The notes beneath the pieces are model-generated. The model did not search any database. It worked only from the letters and a program-made list of their open reading frames with translations, and was not told the origin of the DNA. This document shows, piece after piece, positions 6,946 through 11,181 of a stretch of 11,181 nucleotides of DNA; position 1 is the first letter of the stretch; each line of letters starts with the position of its first letter. The DNA comes from Longimicrobiales bacterium (lineage in GTDB: Bacteria; Gemmatimonadota; Gemmatimonadetes; Longimicrobiales; Gaopeijiaceae). The translations under genes were made by a program, and so were the position numbers. The DNA is taken from the NCBI GenBank assembly GCA_028280205.1, contig JANQME010000230.1, positions 1-11,181 on the forward strand. The letters are read 5' to 3'.

Positions 6946-8622
6946 TCAAGACGGCCGGCGGATCCCCAGCTTCTTGAGTCGAGAACGCAACGTGCTCGGG
7001 TTCAGGCCCAGTACGGTGGCGGCCCCCCCCGGCCCTTCCACCGTCCAGTCCGTCTGCTCGAGGATCGTCGTGAAGTGCGCCCGTTCCACGTCCTCCAACC
7101 GGTCCGACGCCGGAGCCGCGGTTCGTGCGGCTCCTTCCTCGGCGGAGCCGAGATCCTCGTCCGCAATTCTCAGCATCGGCGTTTCGGATCGGATCGCCGC
7201 TCGCTCGAGGACGTGCTCGAGCTGCCGGATGTTCCCGGGCCAGTCGTACTCCATCATCCGCCGCATCGATTCGGCCGAGACGCCCTCGATCGCCTTCCCG
7301 AGACGACGAGCCGCGCTCTCCAGGAAGAAGCTCACGAGGAGCGGGACGTCTTCCTTTCTGTCTCGCAGGGGCGGGACGTCGATCGGGTAGACATTCAACC
7401 GGTAGAGGAGATCTGCCCGAAACGCCCCTTCGGCGACGCGGGTCTCCAACGTGCGATTGGTGGCCGCCAGGACACGCACGTCCACCTCGAGCGTCTCGGT
7501 GCCGCCCACCCGTTCGAACGTGCCGTCCTGCAGCGCCCGCAGGATCTTGGGCTGGAGCTCCAACGGGAGCTCGCCGATCTCGTCGAGGAAGAGGGTGCCG
7601 CCGTCGGCGAGCTCGAAGCGCCCGGCCTTGCGTCGGGTCGCTCCGGTGAAGGCGCCTCGTTCGTGGCCGAAGAGCTCGCTCTCCATCAGCGAGGGCGGAA
7701 GCGCGGCGGCGTTGACCCGCACCAGGGAACGGTTCCGGCGGGCGCTCATGTTGTGGATCGCGCGGGCGACCAGCTCCTTTCCCACGCCGGTCTCACCCCG
7801 GATGAGCACGGTCGTGTCGGTGTTCGCGACCCGGCTCACCTGCTCCAGCATCTGCAGCGTCGCGGCGGAGCTTCCTACCATCTCCTCCGAGCGCTGCTGC
7901 CGTCCGACCTCCTCCCGGAGGTAGAAGTTCTCGGCTGCGAGGCGCTCCTGAAGCTCACTCGTCTCGGCCAGGGCCTTCTCGAGCGCTCTGCGGTGGCGCT
8001 CACGCTCCGTGATGTCCCGGCACGTGAAGAGCACCCGGCCCGGACCGATCGTCGTCCGTCGGGCGTTGACCAGGAACACCCGGCTCTCCCCGTCCGGGCA
8101 CTCGACGTTCCACACCCTGTCCTTCAGCTCTCCGTCGCCGGGGAGCTCGAAGTCGCCCCCCATGATGTCGGCGGCCCGTTGGACCTCGAGTGCCTCTTCG
8201 GGTGAGACGCCGAGGGCCGCGATGTTCTGCCAGACGTGCGTGAACCGACCGTGGTCGTCGGTGAGGAACACCGCGTCGCGGATGCTGTCGAGTGTCAGGC
8301 GCGTGAAGGCCTCGTTCCGCTCGAGCTCATCCCCGGCGTCGCGACGATCCTGCAGCGTCCTGCCGACGAACGGCACGCTCGCGATCAGAACGGTTCCCGT
8401 GACCCACGTTCCCACGAGGCTGATCGGCGTGAGGACCTCGAGCGCCAAGCTGCTCCCGGCGAAGTACGCGAGCAGCGGCGGGATCGGCGCAAGCAGCGCG
8501 AGGAGACCCGCGAACGTGGCCATGAGCACGTCGCGCGTCTTCACGATCCACCAGATCGCGAGACCCAGCGCCACGAATCGGAGGCCGAAGCCGACGTACT
8601 CGGCCACCACGGGCAGGCTCAT
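6946..8622 (-). CDS. Membrane-anchored sigma-54-dependent activator (PAS, AAA+, Fis-type HTH), second paralog
   Basis: 558 residues. Three predicted membrane helices (~8-27, 32-54, 62-84) precede a PAS domain (~104-205, closing with VLFTCRDITERERH) and a coiled-coil linker (~210-245) containing AENFYLREEV, a signature of FhlA-like activators. The AAA+ domain (~247-475) has Walker A GETGVGKE (276-283), the sigma-54 contact loop GAFTGA (323-328), Walker B LFLDE (344-348), sensor I AATN (386-389), arginine finger region FRADLLYR (401-408) and sensor II in WPGNIRQLE. The C-terminus is a Fis/FhlA-like helix-turn-helix, GLNPSTLRSRLKKLGI (539-554). There is no receiver domain, so it is not a phosphorelay regulator; the signal should enter through the membrane helices or PAS domain. 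The ATG at 8622 has GGGAG 8 bases upstream, touching the stop of the upstream paralog. It probably activates the sigma-54-type promoter at 6782-6797. Confidence 0.94.
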   Translation of the reverse strand: MSLPVVAEYVGFGLRFVALGLAIWWIVKTRDVLMATFAGLLALLAPIPPLLAYFAGSSLALEVLTPISLVGTWVTGTVLIASVPFVGRTLQDRRDAGDELERNEAFTRLTLDSIRDAVFLTDDHGRFTHVWQNIAALGVSPEEALEVQRAADIMGGDFELPGDGELKDRVWNVECPDGESRVFLVNARRTTIGPGRVLFTCRDITERERHRRALEKALAETSELQERLAAENFYLREEVGRQQRSEEMVGSSAATLQMLEQVSRVANTDTTVLIRGETGVGKELVARAIHNMSARRNRSLVRVNAAALPPSLMESELFGHERGAFTGATRRKAGRFELADGGTLFLDEIGELPLELQPKILRALQDGTFERVGGTETLEVDVRVLAATNRTLETRVAEGAFRADLLYRLNVYPIDVPPLRDRKEDVPLLVSFFLESAARRLGKAIEGVSAESMRRMMEYDWPGNIRQLEHVLERAAIRSETPMLRIADEDLGSAEEGAARTAAPASDRLEDVERAHFTTILEQTDWTVEGPGGAATVLGLNPSTLRSRLKKLGIRRPS

Positions 8623-8630
8623 GGCTCGGA

Positions 8631-8637
8631 CTCCCTA
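8631..8637 (-). promoter_or_regulatory. Stop codon / ribosome binding site overlap coupling the two activators
   Basis: On the minus strand TAGGGAG combines the TAG stop of the upstream activator (8637-8635) with the Shine-Dalgarno GGGAG (8635-8631) of the next gene, whose ATG is at 8622. Ribosomes ending the first gene are placed to start the second, so the two proteins are likely made together. Confidence 0.7.
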
Positions 8638-10290
8638 TGCGCGCTCGATGCCGAGCTTCTTGATTCGGGAGCGCAGGGTGCTCGGGTTCAAGCCGAGCGT
8701 CGCGGCGGCGCCGCCCTTCCCTTCGATCCGCCAGCCATGGGCTTCGAGAACGCCGGTGATGTGAGTCCTCTGCAAGTCCTCCCACCGCCGCACCGCGCCC
8801 GTCGCGGCAGGGTCCGAACCACTTCCGTCGACCGGCGCGAGCCGTACTTCGACCGTCGAGCTCCGCGCATCGATGGCCGACTTCTCGATGATGTTGCGGA
8901 GCTCCCGCACGTTCCCGGGCCAATGATGGGCACGGAGTCGGGCCATCGATCGCGGGCTCACGCCGTCGAGTGGCTTTCCGAGTCGGACCGCGTTGCGCTC
9001 GAGAAAGAAGTCGACCAGCAGCGGCAGATCTTCCTTCCGGTCTCGAAGCGGGGGAACCGAGATCGGGAAGACGTTCAACCGGTAGAGGAGGTCGGAGCGG
9101 AAGCGTCCCTCCTCGACTTCCCGCTCCAGCGATCGGTTCGTCGCCGCGACGACGCGTACGTCGACCTTCAGGGTCCGGGCGCCGCCGACCCGCTCGAACT
9201 CGCCCTCCTGCAGGAAGCGGAGGAGCTTCGGCTGGAGCTCCAGCGGAAGCTCGCCGACCTCGTCCAGGAACAGCGTGCCGCCGTCGGCGAGCTCGAAGCG
9301 TCCGATCTTTCGTCCCGTGGCGCCCGTGAAAGCGCCCCGTTCGTGTCCGAAGAGCTCGCTCTCCACGAGTGTGGGCGGCAGAGCTGCGCAGTCGACCTTC
9401 ACCAGTCGGAGCCTGCTCCTCGGGCTCAACTCGTGTACGGCGCGTGCGAACAGCTCCTTGCCGACGCCGGTTTCCCCGGTGATCAGGACCGTCGCGTCGG
9501 TGCTCGCGACCCGCTCGACCCGCTGGAGGGCACTCCTGATGGCGGTGCTCCCGCCGATGATCTCTCCGAAGTTGTGACGGAGTCGAATCTCCTCGTGCAG
9601 GTAGCGGTTCTCCTGCGCGAGACGGTCCCGCAGGACGGTGACCTCGGCCAGCGCCTCGTCGAGGGCCTCCCGATCCGTCTTTCGTCGAGTGACGTCCCGA
9701 CATGTGAAGAGGAGTCCGCCTCCCTCGATCGGGATCGGTCGGGCCTCGACCAGAACAGTGCGGTCCTCTCCCGAAGGTGTCGCATAGCTCCGCTCGAGGT
9801 TCTCGAGCCCTGCTGCGGGGTCACTCGCATCGGGCGAGGGGAAATCGCTCCCGAACAGGCCGGCGACGCTGCCGAGCCCGAGGAACTGTTCCGGCGATAG
9901 GCCGAAGACCGCCCGTACGTTGGGCCAGACGCGGATGAAGCGCCCGACGTGGTCGGTCACGAACACCGCGTCGGCGGTCTCGGAGAGTGTGAGGCGGCTT
10001 TCCTCCTCCGATCTCTCCAAGGCCCTGCGGGCTTCCAAGCGCTTCGAAAGTACCTGCGCTGAAATAACGACAACGAAGAAGACGCCGATACTCGCGACGA
10101 GCGACGTCAGGTGCAGGCTCAGCGGGTGGTCCCCTCCGACGTTGGCCAGCACCCAGACCGACGTCATGGTCGCAAGCATGGCGAGCAGAGCCATGAGCCG
10201 ATCCCTGAGCCGGAAGGTCCACCAGACGGCGAGTGCGAGGGTCAGGAGCCGCAGAGTCAGCTCCACGGCGGCAAGCGGGTGCATCGACAC
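8635..10290 (-). CDS. Membrane-anchored sigma-54-dependent activator (PAS, AAA+, Fis-type HTH), first paralog
   Basis: 551 residues with the same layout as its downstream neighbour: three predicted membrane helices (~7-25, 31-51, 58-80), PAS (~95-200, ending LLFTCRDVTRRK), coiled-coil linker with AQENRYLHEEI (~225-235), AAA+ domain with Walker A GETGVGKE (272-279), GAFTGA (319-324), Walker B LFLDE (340-344), AATN (382-385) and WPGNVREL (457-464), then the helix-turn-helix GLNPSTLRSRIKKLGI (533-548). The pair are ancient tandem duplicates: AAA+ and DNA-binding regions are nearly superimposable, while the PAS and membrane parts have diverged except for a shared WW-x4-RD-x-LMA motif after helix 1. 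Near-identical recognition helices suggest overlapping DNA sites, and mixed oligomers are conceivable. The GTG at 10290 is preferred over the ATG at 10284 because GGAGG lies 10 bases before it rather than 16. The HtrA gene ends 97 bases upstream with no convincing promoter between, so co-transcription is possible. Confidence 0.94.
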   Translation of the reverse strand: MSMHPLAAVELTLRLLTLALAVWWTFRLRDRLMALLAMLATMTSVWVLANVGGDHPLSLHLTSLVASIGVFFVVVISAQVLSKRLEARRALERSEEESRLTLSETADAVFVTDHVGRFIRVWPNVRAVFGLSPEQFLGLGSVAGLFGSDFPSPDASDPAAGLENLERSYATPSGEDRTVLVEARPIPIEGGGLLFTCRDVTRRKTDREALDEALAEVTVLRDRLAQENRYLHEEIRLRHNFGEIIGGSTAIRSALQRVERVASTDATVLITGETGVGKELFARAVHELSPRSRLRLVKVDCAALPPTLVESELFGHERGAFTGATGRKIGRFELADGGTLFLDEVGELPLELQPKLLRFLQEGEFERVGGARTLKVDVRVVAATNRSLEREVEEGRFRSDLLYRLNVFPISVPPLRDRKEDLPLLVDFFLERNAVRLGKPLDGVSPRSMARLRAHHWPGNVRELRNIIEKSAIDARSSTVEVRLAPVDGSGSDPAATGAVRRWEDLQRTHITGVLEAHGWRIEGKGGAAATLGLNPSTLRSRIKKLGIERA

Positions 10291-10300
10291 GACCGGCTGG

Positions 10301-10305
10301 CCTCC
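10301..10305 (-). promoter_or_regulatory. Ribosome binding site favouring the GTG start at 10290
   Basis: A GGAGG on the minus strand lies 10 bases from the GTG at 10290 and 16 from the in-frame ATG at 10284, so the GTG is the better-placed start of the first sigma-54 activator. Confidence 0.55.
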
Positions 10306-10387
10306 TTCGCTCGGAAGTGGGGGCGCTCCCGGGCACAGTGAGACGGGGCGTCCCGGCTCGCAACGACCGGTGACGTCGCTTCGGGCG

Positions 10388-11181
10388 TCAGCGTCTCGCT
10401 TCGAGCCGCACCCTTCGTCCGTCCCGGAACACCACGACCGAAATCCCGTCGCTCTCGTCGATCGAGGAGAGGTGCTCCCTGATCGCCGGGATCCGCGTCG
10501 GCGTCATCGGAATCCCGTCGATGGAGAGGATGACGTCTCCACCCAACAGAATCGGTCGATCCAGGATGGTGGCGGGCAGGCGGCCTGCTCGAAGCCCGAG
10601 TCGGTCGGCGGGGGAGCCGGTCGCGATCTTCTGCACCAGGAAGCCGGCGTCCTGCGGGAGGTTGAACGCTTTCGCGATCGGGCCGTCGACCACGATGCCC
10701 GTCATGCCGGTCCAGACGCCGGGGTGCTCGAACAGGACCTCGCGAACCGTGTTCGACGCGATTACGAAGCCGAGCCCCTCGAAACCTCCGGACTGGGTGT
10801 AGATGTAGCTCACGATGCCCACCACCTCACCGTCCATGTTGAACATCGGCCCGCCGGAGTTCCCCTCGTTGATCGCCGCGTCCGTCTGAAGCACCTCGAT
10901 CTTCGCCGATCCGAGGTCGTCTAGGGTGTCCACGTGTCGCCCGGAGACGTATCCGACGGTGAGCGAGTGGCTGAAGCCGTAGGGAGCACCGACGACGAAG
11001 ACGTCCTCGCCGACCGCAGTGTGGTCGGAGTCGGCCAGGATCGCTGGCTCGATCCCGGACACCGCTTCCGACAGACGGAGCAGCGCCAGGTCCGAGATGG
11101 GGTCGGACGCAACGACGTCGGCGTCGACCACCTGCCCGGTCGCGAACTCGATCTTCACGGCGTCCGCGGTGTGGACGACGT
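10388..11181 (-). CDS. HtrA/Deg-family serine protease with one PDZ domain, N-terminus cut by window edge
   Basis: The frame is open to the right edge and encodes the last 263 residues of a trypsin-like envelope protease. The first complete codons read VVHTADAVKIEF. The two edge bases (AC) are the end of the codon before VV, which in HtrA proteins is the catalytic histidine of the HVV motif, so the missing part is the signal or anchor and the first half of the barrel. The catalytic Asp is in ISDLALLRL (codon 11092-11090) and the nucleophile Ser in GNSGGP (codon 10858-10856). A single PDZ domain (nucleotides ~10708-10400) follows, with the typical GSPADRLGLRAG and GGDVILSIDGIP segments, and the protein ends right after it, as in one-PDZ members such as DegS. 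It should act in the periplasm or at the membrane surface on damaged or signalling proteins. It lies 97 bases upstream of the membrane-bound activator pair. Confidence 0.93.
   Translation of the reverse strand, partial: VVHTADAVKIEFATGQVVDADVVASDPISDLALLRLSEAVSGIEPAILADSDHTAVGEDVFVVGAPYGFSHSLTVGYVSGRHVDTLDDLGSAKIEVLQTDAAINEGNSGGPMFNMDGEVVGIVSYIYTQSGGFEGLGFVIASNTVREVLFEHPGVWTGMTGIVVDGPIAKAFNLPQDAGFLVQKIATGSPADRLGLRAGRLPATILDRPILLGGDVILSIDGIPMTPTRIPAIREHLSSIDESDGISVVVFRDGRRVRLEARR

Noticed and set aside
6757..9900. Long plus-strand open frames (6757-8205 and 8236-9900) opposite the sigma-54 activators
   Set aside because: They mirror each other only because the genes opposite are duplicates; their sequence has no domain features and they lack convincing starts.
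10319..10356. Imperfect direct repeats (GGGGGCGCTCCCGG and GGGGCGTCCCGG) between HtrA and the first activator
   Set aside because: Short GC-only repeats are expected by chance at this composition, and no promoter-like boxes accompany them.
1..11181. CRISPR arrays, tRNA/rRNA genes, insertion sequences, phage attachment sites
   Set aside because: I saw no regularly spaced repeats, transposase or integrase motifs, or RNA gene signatures on either strand.

Overview
The window is GC-rich and looks bacterial. Every supported gene lies on the minus strand, so transcription runs from the right edge (11181) towards position 1. Three traits together suggest a soil or aquatic member of the Gemmatimonadota or Acidobacteriota: a PadR regulator coupled to an ADOP-type ABC permease, a serine/threonine kinase carrying a PD40/TolB-like propeller, and membrane-anchored sigma-54 activators. 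This placement rests on gene content and protein style only; there is no rRNA gene or marker to confirm it.

In transcription order: (1) 11181-10388 is the C-terminal part of an HtrA/Deg-type serine protease with one PDZ domain, cut by the window edge at its catalytic histidine. (2) 10290-8635 and 8622-6946 are two tandem paralogous sigma-54-dependent activators. Each has three predicted N-terminal membrane helices, a PAS domain, a coiled-coil linker, a GAFTGA-bearing AAA+ domain and a Fis-like helix-turn-helix. They form a tight operon: the stop codon of the first touches the Shine-Dalgarno sequence of the second. (3) 6945-6740 is a regulatory gap with a 9-bp-arm inverted repeat and, closer to the next gene, a sequence with exact -24/-12 (sigma-54) spacing. 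(4) 6739-6317 is a small exported DUF2147 protein, followed 22 bases later by 6294-3020, a fusion of class III nucleotidyl cyclase, serine/threonine kinase, membrane helix and PD40/TolB propeller. The fusion gene carries one apparent frameshift in its propeller. (5) 2966-2857 holds a sigma-70-type promoter (TTGACA, 17 bp, TAGGCT) flanked by two related 15-bp operator-like palindromes. (6) 2856-2527 is a short PadR repressor whose stop overlaps (ATGA) the start of a large ADOP/MacB-type ABC permease (2530-1), which runs off the left edge.

The most interesting reading is a self-contained envelope-signalling circuit. Two membrane-bound sigma-54 activators would switch on the sigma-54-like promoter immediately downstream of them, producing a secreted DUF2147 protein and a membrane receptor with both cyclase and kinase domains. 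The cyclase keeps its metal-binding and transition-state residues but has Gln and Gly where the purine-specifying Lys and Asp normally sit, so its nucleotide product may not be ordinary cAMP. An HtrA protease upstream and an autoregulated PadR-ADOP export module downstream add to the envelope theme. The individual domains and motifs are visible in the sequence; the circuit linking them is inference.
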